From NCBI GenBank assembly GCA_018296165.2, contig JACKQL020000025.1, positions 434,001-498,000 on the forward strand: a DNA stretch of 64,000 bases, written 5' to 3'. The position numbers were made by a program, and so were the translations under genes. The notes below the pieces were generated by a model. The model saw nothing but the letters and a program-made list of their open reading frames with translations. It did not search any database and was not told the DNA's origin. The stretch's first letter is position 1, and each line of letters starts with the position of its first letter. Source of the DNA: Termitomyces sp. T153 (Eukaryota > Basidiomycota > Agaricomycetes > Agaricales > Lyophyllaceae). Shown piece by piece: positions 46,319 to 57,040 of the stretch.

Positions 46319-46687
46319 TGTAAGGGCAACCTTCTGTGCAGCAGATTGGAGTCACGCAGCTAGCAGAGGGGAATCCAAAGTATACTAGCAGAGTAAATGA
46401 TGATACAATCAGTAACTAATCACTTAGCAGAGGGGAATCCAAAGAGAACAAGTCTAAGGATCCCTGCTGCTCAGTGCAGCACATCAGTGGGCGGCAGAGG
46501 TGTGGGAACTACTGTACAGGTGACTAGAGGTACTCCTGACCCTATGGCGAGGGTGGCTGAGGTAATATGGAGAACTCTGCAGTGATCCAGAGATCTCTGT
46601 GGTGCTAGAACAAGCTACAGAGGCATTGAATAGGCTGCAGAGGTGCTGGAACCAATCAAGGAGGTTGGAAATGGAAGTCCCCTGACA
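46319..46687 (-). repeat. E5 5' LTR (369 bp, subtype P1)
   Basis: Reverse complement of the E1/E6 LTR. Its minus-strand start at 46,687 adjoins the E8 integrase reading cut after EIKTSLST, so E5 inserted into E8. The other E8 part is not found beyond E5. Confidence 0.85.
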
Positions 46688-47400
46688 GTGGAGAGACTGG
46701 TTTTTATTTCAAGCACCTTGCATAGTGATTGCCAAAAATGAGATACAAACAGAGGTTCATGGTTGGAGATGATGTTGTCTGGGAGTCTGTGCTTAGCAAA
46801 TACATGCTCAAGAAATAGTTTGGCAAACTCCAGAGCATTGTCAGTGGTATGGCAGGGGATGAAGAGGGCTTGCTTGGTGAGATGGCAGACAACAACAAGG
46901 ATTGCATTGAAACCTTTGGAGTCAAGGAGTTTGACAATATGATTCATTGATATTGAGGACCAGGGGCACTAGCTGATGGGGAGGGGCTTCAATAATCCAT
47001 GAGGGCAGTGGCAGGGTACCTTGGCCCAGAGACAAGGTTCGCAGGCTCTTACATATTGCATCACATCCTTCTTCATTCCTGGCCAAAAGTAAGTCCAGAA
47101 GATGAGCTGAAAGGTCTTACAAATTCCTGGGTATCCCCAGAGCTTGTGGTTATGGTGTTGTTGGAGTATGTCAAGGCAAATGAACTTGTGGTCCAGAGCA
47201 TAAATTTGTCCACTCCAGAGCAGGAGGTGGTGGTCTGGAGACAGCATGAAGGGGTTTTTGGTGTTTGACTTGTTGGTGGAGTTGTTGCAGGGGTCATGCT
47301 GGGTGAAGAAGGAGTCCATGGATGAAGTTCTGATTTGATGGAGGGTTCCTTCTTCATTTAAAATCAGCATGGCATGTAGATGTTTGGGGGGGATTACCAC
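46688..47400 (-). pseudogene. E8 integrase, truncated by E5
   Basis: From 47,400: HLHAMLILNEEGTLHQI, zinc finger HHNHKLWGYPGICKTFQLIF and MQYVRACEPCLWAKVPCHCP. Core: SISMNHIVKLLDSKGFNAIL (first Asp reads Asn), HRLPDNIISNHEPLFVSHF (expected S-D replaced by S-N), ending EIKTSLST at 46,690. In E7 the same words are followed by [15 protein letters not shown], the Glu region, which E8 has lost. Confidence 0.8.
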
Positions 47401-47428
47401 TCAATAGTTGAACATGTTCCATTTGGCT

Positions 47429-48532
47429 TCAAATGACTTTTTTGGATACATGTTGGAGCTTCAAGTGAGGGCATTGTTGGGGTTTGGTGATTCTGGAGTA
47501 GTTGTTGATGAATTGGCAATGAAAGTTAGCAAACCCCAGAAATGACTGTACCTCCTTGATGTTCCATGGCAGGGGCCAATTGAGTATAGCTTCAATCTTG
47601 GCAGGGTCCATGCGCATGCCATTAGGAGTGACAATGACTCCAAGGTATTTGACCTCCATCGTGTGGAAGGAACATTTCTTGGGTTTGTTGTGAAGGTGAT
47701 ACTCCCAGAGTCATTCTAGGATGTGGCAGACATGCTCCAGATGCTCCTCTGGCAAATTTGAGTACATTAAGATGTTGTCCAGATACACAATAATGAAAAC
47801 ATTGTTCATATTGTGGAAGATGTTGTTTATGAAGTACTGAAAAGTGGTGGGGGAGTTAGTCATTCCAAAGGGCATCACAAGGTACTCAAAGAGGCCATAG
47901 TGGGTGCAAAAGGTGGTCTTCCATTCATGTCCCAGAGCAATCTGGATGTTGTTGTAGCTGGAGTGGAGATCGATCTTTGTGTAGACCTTGGCACTGCAGA
48001 GGTAGTCAACAAAATCTCCAATTGGGGGGAGGGGATACTGGTTCTTTTTGGTGACTTTGTTGAGTCCCCAATAATCTACACAGAGTCAGAGTGATCTGTC
48101 CTTCTTCTTGGAGAACAAGACTAGAGTGCTGGCAGCAGAGATTGATAAGTGTATGAAGCCCTTGCCAAGCGTGTTGTTGAGGTATTTCTTCAGGGCCCAG
48201 AGCTCAATCTTGAACATGTTGTAGATCTTGCCACATGGGGGCGAGGTACCTTCTTTGAGGTCAATCTTGTGGTCATAGGAGTGGTGTGGGAGAAGTTCTT
48301 TGGCACTCCCTTCAGAGAACACATCAGCAAATTCATGGTACTCTGGGGGAACTACTTCAGATAGGATCTGTTCCTCCATTTTGCACTCCAGCGCAGTGGT
48401 TTCTGTGTAGAGGTGCTCCTCCAGTAGGGCTGGCATGATTTGTAACTTCTTGTAGGATGCATGCAAAGGGGACAGCACCAATGATTTTAATGTTGAGGCT
48501 CTTGGAGTTGACAGGGGTGAACGATGGGGCAA
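47429..48532 (-). pseudogene. E8 reverse transcriptase; RNase H missing
   Basis: From 48,532: PEYHEFADVFSEGSAKELLP, HHSYDHKIDLKEGTSPPCGK, a stop after KKKDRSL, then VDYWGLNKVTKKNQYPLPPI and KIDLHSSYNNIQIALGHEWK. The palm motif is YLDNILMYSNLPEEH (YLDN at 47,774-47,785). The thumb VKYLGVIVTPNGMRMDPAKI and VQSFLGFANFHCQFINNYS follow, then the sequence passes to the integrase leader within 60 bp, so RNase H is deleted. Confidence 0.8.
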
Positions 48533-48549
48533 TAGTAGTCGAGTCCGGA

Positions 48550-49813
48550 GTGGTGGCAGAGTTGGTTGGAGGGGTCAAGCATTGCTGGTTGGGGTATTGC
48601 AGGCCTTTGTATCAATTCTGAGGTATGTTGGGAGGCAGCTATTGTGATTTGATCAAGAGTGACTAAGGTGGGATTGCATTTTCTTTGCCTTCTGGGTTGC
48701 CATCAGAGGTTGAGGGGCTTTGGATTGCTCTGGAGGTGCTGACACTGGGGTTGGAGATGTCGGAGCCCAAGATGGACTGGAGGCAGAGAAGGATGGTAGC
48801 CACTAGACTTGCTTTGAGGCCAGGAAATTGCATGGTGAGGTTCTTCCAGTCAATGTCAGGATTGACATCTTGCAGCTATGGAATCCAAGCATGATCAGGG
48901 TTGATGGGAGGAGTTGGGTGATAAGGAGCCAGGCCTGGAACTGCAGGTCATTGTTGAGGGTGAGGATGTTGTCATGGTATTGAGTGATCCTTGTCATAGT
49001 GGGGCTTCCGTCAAAGAGTTGAAGCTCAAGGGGTTTGTTGAGATCATTGCATCAGAGGTCAAGTTGACTGCTGACAAAGGTACTGGAAGCACCACTGTCA
49101 ACAAGGGTGGGGAGTACCTTGGGCAAGCCATCAAGTTGGACATTGATGACAAACAACTGCACAGACTTAGAGTGGAGCTGCAGAGGAGTCTGGAAATGGT
49201 CAATTGTGGTCTCAGGGTTCTCAGAGGATGGTGAGACATCAAAGGGTACTAGTCCAGAGTTAGTGGGATTGTCCCATGTGAGGTGGAGAGTGAGGCTGGG
49301 CCAGTCAATGCAAGGGTTGGTGGAGCAGAGCTATGAGAAGCCTAAGATGATAGGGGCAGAGGGGTGTAGTTTTGAGATGAGTAGCCAGAGTTCTTATTGT
49401 TATTCATTGGCAAAGATCATAGTTGTTTCCAGGTGGTGTGTGATGTCTCTAGTGGGGGTGGGGTCACTGTCAAAGAGCTTGAGGGGGATCGGAGTGGGGA
49501 GGCATCAGAGATGGTGGGGGGCAAACACTGCCAGGGATTCATCAATGAAGTTATCCATGGCACTGCTGTTAACTAGTGTGGGGAAAAAGTTGTTGGAGAA
49601 GGGGAGGGTGGTGTGGAGGAGGAGGGTGGTGGAGGAGTGAGAGGAGAGGTGTGCTGGTAGGTTGTCTAGGGTGAGTATCATTGCACAGAGAAGTGTGGCC
49701 AGGGCAGAGAAGACATCAGGGTCTGGTCTGCAGTCTAGTGCATCTTCAAGACTTAAACTGCTGACTTGTTTTTCATAAACTGGTAATTGCAGTCTTCCCC
49801 ATTGATTGTCCAC
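48550..49813 (-). pseudogene. E8 protease region
   Basis: Two protease-like blocks. Near 49,560 the reading is TLVNSSAMDNFIDESLAVF, a decayed version of a DSGATxxFI motif. Near 49,100 a second block has an intact LVDSGASSTFV, followed by NKPLELQLFDGSP and YHDNILTLNNDLQFQAWLL, the flap region. The second block recurs as a fragment at 58,273-58,595. Several stops. Probably a protease plus a diverged repeat of it; only the second keeps Asp-Ser-Gly. Confidence 0.65.
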
Positions 49814-49819
49814 ACAGCG

Positions 49820-50226
49820 TGTCCCATTACCTGTTGCTTAGGACAACTGTAAGGAGACTGGTCCTCAGACCATCCCAACCCTAGTTCAGCTTAGTTCATG
49901 AGCACTGGCACTCTATCTAGCTGGGCTCTGGACTGCCAGACCCTATCTTACTCCTCTTCCATCTTGGCTCCTCAGCCTTCTAGGTATATTAGGCTTGGCA
50001 CCTGGTATATTGTTGTTGATCATTGATCCTTTTACTACCTGACCCGATTAGTTAATACATCATAGTCATTGGCCTCCACTTTAGTCATTAGGTTGTAGTC
50101 AGCGGCCTCAACTTAGTCATAAGTACTATTAGTCATTGTAGTAGTCCTATAGTATATAAGGCAGATCTGGGGATAGACTATCCCCAGTCTGGACAATAGC
50201 ATTGCTTCCAGGTTTCTTCACTAGCA
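49820..50226. repeat. Possible solo LTR or small insert between E8 gag and protease
   Basis: About 400 bp without E8 coding sequence, starting TGTCCCATTACC and ending near TTCTTCACTAGCA, with TATATAAG at 50,153-50,160 (plus) and a reiterated AGTCATTGGCCTC-like block at 50,065-50,130. Ends TG/CA fit an LTR, but no target duplication was found, so both boundaries are uncertain. Confidence 0.35.
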
Positions 50227-51448
50227 TGACTGTGAGTTCAGCCAGTGTGGCCCCTTGCCTTCTGCCTTGCCCTCCACCTCCTTGCCCACTGTGCCTTGTG
50301 CTGGCTCACTTGTTGCTTGCCTCCTGACAGTAGTGTCAGGTTGTGAGTAGTGGGTATTGGCTTGGACTATCCATGGCCGATGTCCCCTCACAACAACTGC
50401 AGATAAAGTGTCCCTGCTCACCACATAGGATGCATATGCCCTCTTTCCATTGTTTCTCCTGTGTCTCCTCTGGTACATTGATCCATGGCCTATCCTGAAT
50501 CTTGTTTGCTCATAGGACTTCTTGATCTTTGGTGGAGTCCAGAATGTTGTCATGGTCATCAGGGTCAGCATCCAGGAGCTCCAGGGTCTTGTGGAGGTCA
50601 GCAGCATTGAGCTGGGCAGGTGGGCATTGTCCTGGGAGTCGATTGGTGTTGGTGGTCTCTTGGCTCTGAGGGAAATGGGGTGCAGGGTTGGTGGGGTTGG
50701 TGAGAATTGAGGATTGAGTGCTGTTGGTTGCTCTGGCCTGCCAGTTGGGGTTGCCGAAGGTGTTCCACAAAGTCCAGAGTGCCATGTTCTTGCTTTGATC
50801 TTCTCAGTAATGTTGGTCAACCTGGGTAACAAGTGCATTGTACTCATCATAGGTGGTTTGCTTGGGTGCGAGACAAAGGACATCCTTGATCTGCTGAAGC
50901 AGGGTGTGACAGAGGGCAAATTAGAGAGCATTGTAGTTCCAATCAGTCTTGTAGGCTTCTTGTTTGAATTGTACAATGAATGTCATGAAGCCTTTGTTGC
51001 TGCACATTCGGAGGTTGAAGAGGTTCTCCTCTGCCTCCACTACAGTGTCAAAGATGTCAAACTTACTTGAGAATATCTGGGTGAAAGCAAGCCAATTGGA
51101 GAGTACAGGGTTGTTGGGGTCAAACCGGAATAGCGCAGTGTAATGATTGAAGGTGATTCCCTGCAAATATGATGCAGAGAAGGCTACTTGTGAGCTCTCC
51201 AGTTGGAAGGTAATGGGCTTAGCTTGGAACATTGTTAGACACTGAGTTAGGAAGATGCACCACTTCTGGGGGTTGTGGCCAGTGAAGGGTTTGGGTTTTT
51301 GAATGTCAAGTTTCTCTCTCTGAGCCAGTGCATTGCAAGTATCATCCTGTGGGTTTTGAGTTTGGGGTGGGTCCAGCATTGTAGTAGTAATAATAATTGT
51401 TTTCATTTCCACACTGGAGGAGAAAAGTTGTTCATGGCTAAGCCCCAT
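50227..51448 (-). pseudogene. E8 gag: capsid and CCHC knuckle
   Basis: From 51,448: a leader, then LDIQKPKPFTGHNPQKWCIF, FQLESSQVAFSASYLQGITF, VLSNWLAFTQIFSSKFDIFD and EENLFNLRMCSNKGFMTFIV (typical Ty3 capsid), a frameshift near 50,920, a Pro-rich linker, and the knuckle CILCGEQGHFICSC (CX2CX4HX4C) near 50,430. Ends at 50,227 next to the insert. Role: particle formation and RNA packaging. Confidence 0.75.
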
Positions 51449-52828
51449 CCTCTAGGGGGTCCACCGTTGGGTGGACCTCTGCCAGGGGGTTGGCCTGCAT
51501 TGCCCAGGAGAGGCCCTGGGGCCCATTGAGGAGGAGGGGGTCCTCTAGGGGTGGGGGGTCCAAAGTAATTTGCATTGGTGGGAGGGTCAGGCATCAGAAT
51601 GGGTGGGGGATGAGGAGGGTTGGTGCAAAAGGGTGGTCAGAGTGCCCTGGGGCCCATGGGCTGTCTTAGGGGGACTGGAACATATGGGGTGGAGGGGTGT
51701 TGACATGGGGAGTGCAGAGATCAAAGTGGGGAGGTCTGTCCTGTGGAGGGCCATTGCACAGGGTGGGCTTGTTGGCAGGGTTGCCAGGCTTGTTGATGTA
51801 GGAAAGAGTCTAGTTATCATTGTTAACATGCAGGGGTGGCCATTGGGAGCAGGGTTTGGGGATGGTGGGCTGATCCCATGTTCAAAAGGTGCTGGGGACA
51901 GAGTTGGCCCAGGGATGTGTGGAGAGGGCCAAAGTGTGGGTGGCAGGTTGGTCAAACAATCCCCCTGCAGGGTTGAGGTTCCTCAAGATGCTGTAAGCCA
52001 TGTTGAGTTCTTCCTACTGGGAGGCAGGGCTATGCTTTGTGTTCCAACAGGTTCCTTGCATTGCACATGGAAGGAGTGGGAGGGGTCTAGAGGATCTTCA
52101 AAGAGGTGGAGGCTTGGACTGGTGTGAATTTCTTCAACCAATGTGCAGAGCTTGTTCTGTAAATTAGCATCAATGCCCAGGGTGCCTTGCATAGTTTCCA
52201 GGAGGTTCCCTTACAGGTAGCATTTGTGGAAGTCAAGAAGTCAATCTGCCCAAACTTCCAGAGTTGCAGAGGTGTTGGGGTAGCCTAGGTTGATGAGGAG
52301 AGTGTGAGCGCATCTTGCAAACTCCATGAGAGCGAGGCAGAGGAAATGGAGGACTTTGTTGCTCTGTTGAACATAGGCTTTGACCCTTTGATGTCTGGGG
52401 GAAGAGGAAACTTCAGCAGAGAATGGCAGATGAGGAGGAGAATAATTATCTGAGTGCTCCAGAGGAGCTGGAGCTGCAGCAGGAACTGGGTATGCATAGT
52501 AGTAGGTGGGAGAAAGGTAGGCACTATTGGGGTGCACTGTGGAGTATCCTCTGGGGTACATGCGGGGGTTGTTACCATTGGCAGGGAATGCTGGAGGGCA
52601 GCACCAGCCTGGAGGGATTCCCTAGCTAATGGAAGGTGCATAGAACACCTGGTTGGGGTCAGGAGTCCAGTGGCAGGGAACATACTGATCTGCAGGGGGG
52701 CCTGAGTAGAACAGGGTATAGAGATTTTCAGGAACTGGCCAACCATAGGTGTCAGTTGGGTAGCCAGCAAGGTTGTATGCAGTTATACACAGACATTGAG
52801 AACAGGGTAAGGGGAAGTCTTGATATTA
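51449..52828 (-). other. E8 leader and Pro-rich gag N-terminus, broken
   Basis: Minus strand from 52,828: self-priming site, then TLY-rich and Pro-rich pieces (NLPPTLWPSPHIPGPTLSP, 51,955-51,587; RGPPPPQWAPGPLLGNAGQP near 51,520). Short frames on both strands without a continuous product. The first part resembles the E3 leader. Confidence 0.5.
52816..52827 (-). promoter_or_regulatory. E8 primer-binding site, self-priming type
   Basis: Minus strand AATATCAAGACT right after the LTR end, complementary over 12 bases to the LTR block at 53,382-53,393. Confidence 0.65.
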
Positions 52829-54849
52829 TGTCAGGTTCTGCTGACTATGGGGACTCAGCTACACTGGCAAATCCTTACTAGGCAGATGCAATGTCCTGCA
52901 CTTATAACCTAGTGCTCCAGAGTTGGCATGGAGTGGAGAAACTTGCAAGGGAAAGCTAGGGGAAGCAGTCTGAGCAAGTCTGGAGTAGTCAAAGTCTAAG
53001 ATTAAGTATATTAATGTTGGGCTTAGATGAGCATCAGGAACAAGTTTGTAAGCATGTGAATAGATTGTGGGGCAAACAGAGGCTTCACTAGTGATGGGGG
53101 CAGAGCTGGAGTTTGATGAGGGATTAATTAAGACTTGATGGGTTCCAGGGCTGAGCAAAGAGCAAGGTCCAGAATTGTTATAAGAATGTTTGGGGTTCAT
53201 AGTGCATATGCAGAGTTTGTACTGACATCGGAGATGGAAAGAACTTAGAGAAACAAAGGAGATAGAGACAATCAAGACAAGACAGAGATGAGGCAAGACA
53301 AGACAGAGAGAAAATAGATTCATGACTAAAAATAGAAATAGAGACAAAAAGGAACACAAGACACAAGAAACCAGTTAATGCAATATCAAGACTAGAGTAC
53401 AAGGAGCTACTCTACAACTTATATACTGACTACTAGATAGCTCCGGAGGACAGTGGGCATGGCAGCAGGGCTCAACAGAGTTGCACGGAGTCAACAGGTG
53501 TTGGGTATGATCAAGGGGTGGGCCAGGTGATATTCTGATGGGATCAGCTGGGGACATGGGCTGCTCTGAGGTTGTCATGATACTCCAGAGCAGGTCAGGT
53601 GAACCAGGGCAGTGAGTCAGAGGCATATAACAGGGTCAGGAATGGTGGGGGAGGGTTCCAGGAGCTCAGAGGAAGTGGTGATGGCTGTGGAGAAGGTGTT
53701 GGAGTTGGTCAGGGGGCCATTGGGATTTGCTGGAGAAGTGTTGGAGTTACTCAGAGTGGGCACAGAGGGTGGACGAGGGTTGGGGGAGTTTGGTGGGGTG
53801 TTGGAAAGGACTGGGAATGATGTTGGGGGTCTAGGGAGCAGTGATACGATGTTGTCACACCATTGGGAACATAATAAAACACCAGAAGTCAAAATAAACA
53901 TTTATTAAGGCTGAAAACTGTAAGCCTCCTGGTACAACAAGTTCCAGCAACATTATCCCTTAAAACACACCAGAAGAAATACAGAACAGGATAGGACAGG
54001 GACTATACTAGACCATACACTCAATAATAGTCCAATCACTGTAATGGGAGGGGAAGCATGGGACTGGAAAAAGCACCTGAATGGCATCAATTCTGGCAAG
54101 GTCTAGATCTGATCTAAGGAATAACCAGATTGGAATATTGACTAAAAGGAGGTAAAGGAGAAATGAATGGAATAATATGAAAGGAATGGAGTGAAGGGAA
54201 GGGAATATGAAATGAAATAAGGAGAAGAATGGAAGAACCTGAATGGAGGAAGAATATGAAATGAATAAAGGAAGAAGAATGGAAGAACCTGAATGGAGGA
54301 AGAATATGAAATGAATAAAGGAAGATGAATGGAATGAATGGAAGGGACAAGATGAATGGAGGAAACACAAAGGAGAAAGAGATAAATGGGGCAAATGGGA
54401 GCTAAGAATGCAAAAGAGGAACAATGTCATCAGGAACTAGCCTGTGGCACTGAAACAGGCATGCCAAAAGGAGGAATTGAAATAACAGTTATGAATAAGG
54501 GGCTGGAAAGTATGAAACCAAAAGTCACATGCAGGGGGTGGTCTGTGCACTGTAGAAAGAAGTATAAATAGCCCAAGTAGAGTAGCAAATAGACAGGCAA
54601 TTGATAGGCAAAGGCTCAGTGGTTCCCAGGGAGTGAATCACTTAGGCTGGAGTTTGTTAAGACACCTCTACATTCAGAATAGAAATATTTTGGAAGTAAA
54701 CCTCAAACCTCAAACATTTATCAAGACATCAGTGTGGAATTGGAGTGGACTTCCTAAGTCTTCAAGAAAGCCCCAGAACTATCAGTATTACTCTAACTCA
54801 GTACTACAGTGAGTCATGACATTGGGGGTCTAGGGAGTGGGTCATGACA
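52829..54849 (-). repeat. LTR D of family Z, shared by E8 and E9, split by LTR G
   Basis: Minus-strand LTR whose 3' end (52,829) leads into E8's primer site and whose 5' end (TGTCATGACCCAC, 54,849) follows E9's polypurine tract, so one LTR serves two element bodies. TATA at 53,418-53,425. It is interrupted by 53,853-54,821; the words TTGGGGGTCTAGGGAG occur on both sides of the interruption. About 1.05 kb without the insert. CpG-depleted. Confidence 0.75.
53853..54821 (+). repeat. LTR G: solo LTR-like insert of another family
   Basis: TGTCACACCATTGGG...GAGTCATGACA, 969 bp with inverted ends TGTCA/TGACA. TATAAATA at 54,563-54,570 suggests plus orientation. Purine-rich tandem units of about 50 bp (GAAGAATGGAAGAACCTGAA) repeat at 54,219-54,320. 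Target duplication is unclear (GATGT on the left, GACAT overlapping the right end). Confidence 0.55.
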
Positions 54850-54861
54850 TCACCCCCCCTT
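54850..54861 (-). other. E9 polypurine tract
   Basis: Minus strand AAGGGGGGGTGA immediately before LTR D, as in E7 (61,040-61,051). Confidence 0.7.
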
Positions 54862-55063
54862 TAGCATCAAGACTCTCGAGATGCAGGGCCCAGTTTGGAG
54901 ATTGGCAGGGCATGGAAATTGAAGCTGAGTAACATTGATCAGACTGCAGCAAGCAGCAGTGGCATGGGTAACAAAGTCAAAGCATGGCTACCATTTGTCA
55001 GGGGGTTCTTCCCAAGCCATTGAAAAGGGTCAGACATACCCTGGGATTTCCAAACTTTCTACA

Positions 55064-56030
55064 ATGTTGTCTTCCACCTACTCCCCAGCAGCAACCAGGT
55101 CCTTGTCCATGTCATCCTAGCCATCCTCCTCCAAGGACTCTGAGGGGCATTGAGATTGTTGCTGGGTCAAGGCAATGTACCATAGTTATGAGTGTGATTC
55201 TGTTCCACATATTCCAGAGTACTGACTGGGCCTCCATAGAGTTATCTGTGGCCATGGCAGGTCCCTCAGGGCTTTTGTTGGGCATGAACATAGCACAGTC
55301 ATTGGTGGGGGCAGTCCCCCCCTCATGTTCCAGGTCTGGGCTTGGTCTGGAGGTGGTCCAACCCATTCCTGTGGGTTTGAGGGTGGTTTAGGCAGAGGTG
55401 ACACTGGAGCAGTTTGCAGAGGCTGGGAGCAGGCAAGGGGTCCCCCCATCCTTGAGTAGTGCCAGGCAGTGGCCCTGGTGAGTGACATGTGTAGTTCTTT
55501 CCTCCTCTGAGCTAATCCATGTTCACAGTGCATATCCTGTGTTCGAAGGGAGGAGCAGTGCAAATTCAAGGAGCCCACACTGGGGTTGTGGCAGGATACC
55601 TTGGTATGCCTTCCATGTTGTTTGCAGCATAAGAAGTGCTCTGTCACATCAAGTTGGTGTGCCACTTGTGTTGCCACCAAGCAGGGTTGGGATCAGGCAT
55701 GGGTTGCAAGTCAGTTTGATTTTCACTCAATTCTTTTGTACTGACATGACATGGCACATTAGGCTAGGGAGCACCAGATCCTTCTCAATGGGGCATCAGC
55801 GGCACTTGTATCAATCCACAATAGGCTCTTGAGGATGCCTGGGGATCTTTTCCTGGAGTTGGGCCAGGGGATTGGGCAGATGGGCTGTTTGTTGGCAGGG
55901 CACTAGCAGAGGACCACAGCAAATCACAGGACATGGTGGGAGGTGGCAACGGATGTGGGGGAGCCACTCCTGAAGCACCCAGAGGTCTTGGCAATAGTGG
56001 TGGCTCAGTTGAAGGTCTCAAACCCCCAGT
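55064..56030 (+). pseudogene. E9 antisense zinc-cluster gene, decayed
   Basis: Aligns with the E7 gene from the LTR outward. Start ATG 55,064; exon 1 has stops (TAG at the word SCHP*); intron 55,478-55,528 (GTGAGT...TTCACAG, 51 nt) at the same position as in E7. Exon 2 keeps all six Cys with exact spacing: CISCVRREEQCKF ... VCLPCCLQHKKCSV. The coiled-coil part is deleted near 55,700. The last exon reads AREHQILLNGASAALVSIH (about 55,762 on) and a W(W)E-like end near 55,940. CpG is nearly absent compared with E7. The E9 pol is missing to the right. Confidence 0.75.
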
Positions 56031-56614
56031 TTTCATAGATTGATTGATACCCCCAGGCCCCAATTGAAGTGGTGGGACAACCACAGTATTGGTCTGTTCC
56101 AAAGATCTATTGTTTCTATTTGCTCGATGATTGTCAGGATCTGTCATTTGTAAATGTCCAAGTCTCCTTTGATTCTTAGCTTGTTGCCTTTGGCTTTCAG
56201 GAGTAGTAGGCAGTTGCCTGAAACATCCATTGTTAAGCAATTTAACAGTCAAAAACTATTAAAATTGACTTGCATGATGAGATATTTGATGTATTAATAG
56301 CTCAGTGTGGTTAAGGAGTTACTAATAAGCTTGTTAGTCAACATCAATCAATCAATAGATGTGACCAAACATACTTTGTTGTGTGGCCTCCTTTAGCCCA
56401 TTGTTTGGTCATATTGTGTGAAAAAACATGCAAGGCATGAAAAGCAGTGTCCACTCAATTGCATTTGGCCTTTTCCACAGGTGTAGACTATCTGGCATGT
56501 TTTACACATGGTCAAAAGATGGCATATATCTATTAAAGCTGTCTACTATAATTTTTTTCAAAGAAAACATGTTTAAAGTGCTGAAAACAGCCAACTTGTA
56601 TTGTGTTCACCCTC

Positions 56615-56741
56615 AAAAGGCAATTATTATGTAAGAATTGGTCAGCATTAGTCAGGCTTACTTGAGCAGAAACCCAAAAAGGCATTCACACAGCCACTTT
56701 CTCATGTCCATCATCGCATATTATATAGACAAGCTATGGTC
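56615..56741 (+). repeat. Direct repeat, left copy
   Basis: AAAAGGCAATTATTATGTAA ... GCTATGGTC, matched at 58,149-58,272 with few differences. The pair flanks 1.4 kb that includes the minisatellite; the right copy's end joins a family Z protease fragment. Confidence 0.7.
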
Positions 56742-56777
56742 CCTGCCTTTGGCACAGGCCTGTAGCTCTTGCTTCAT

Positions 56778-57040
56778 CCCAGACCCAACCTCACTTCATT
56801 TGGTTAGGTCCTCGTTATTCTACTCAATGCTTAGTCCCAGACCCAACCTCACTACATTCAGTTAGGTCCTTGTATTTTGTCAACTCAATGCTTCAACCCA
56901 GACCCAACCTCACTACATTTGGTTAGGTCCTTGTATTTTGTCAACTCAATGCTTCATCCCAGACCCAACCTCACTACATTCAGTTAGGTCTTTGTATTTT
57001 GCTAACTCAATGCTGAGATCCAGACCCAACCTCAGTTTGT
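56778..57040 (+). repeat. Minisatellite, about 61-bp unit, 4.4 copies
   Basis: Units start at 56,778, 56,836, 56,897, 56,958 and 57,019 with CCCAGACCCAACCTCACTAC and contain GGTTAGGTCCTTGTATTTTG. A diverged unit lies at 57,215-57,250. Confidence 0.8.

Noticed and set aside
54114..54430. Ser/Phe/Leu-rich minus-strand ORF in LTR G as a secreted protein
   Set aside because: It is the complement of purine-rich tandem repeats, so the composition is explained by the repeats.
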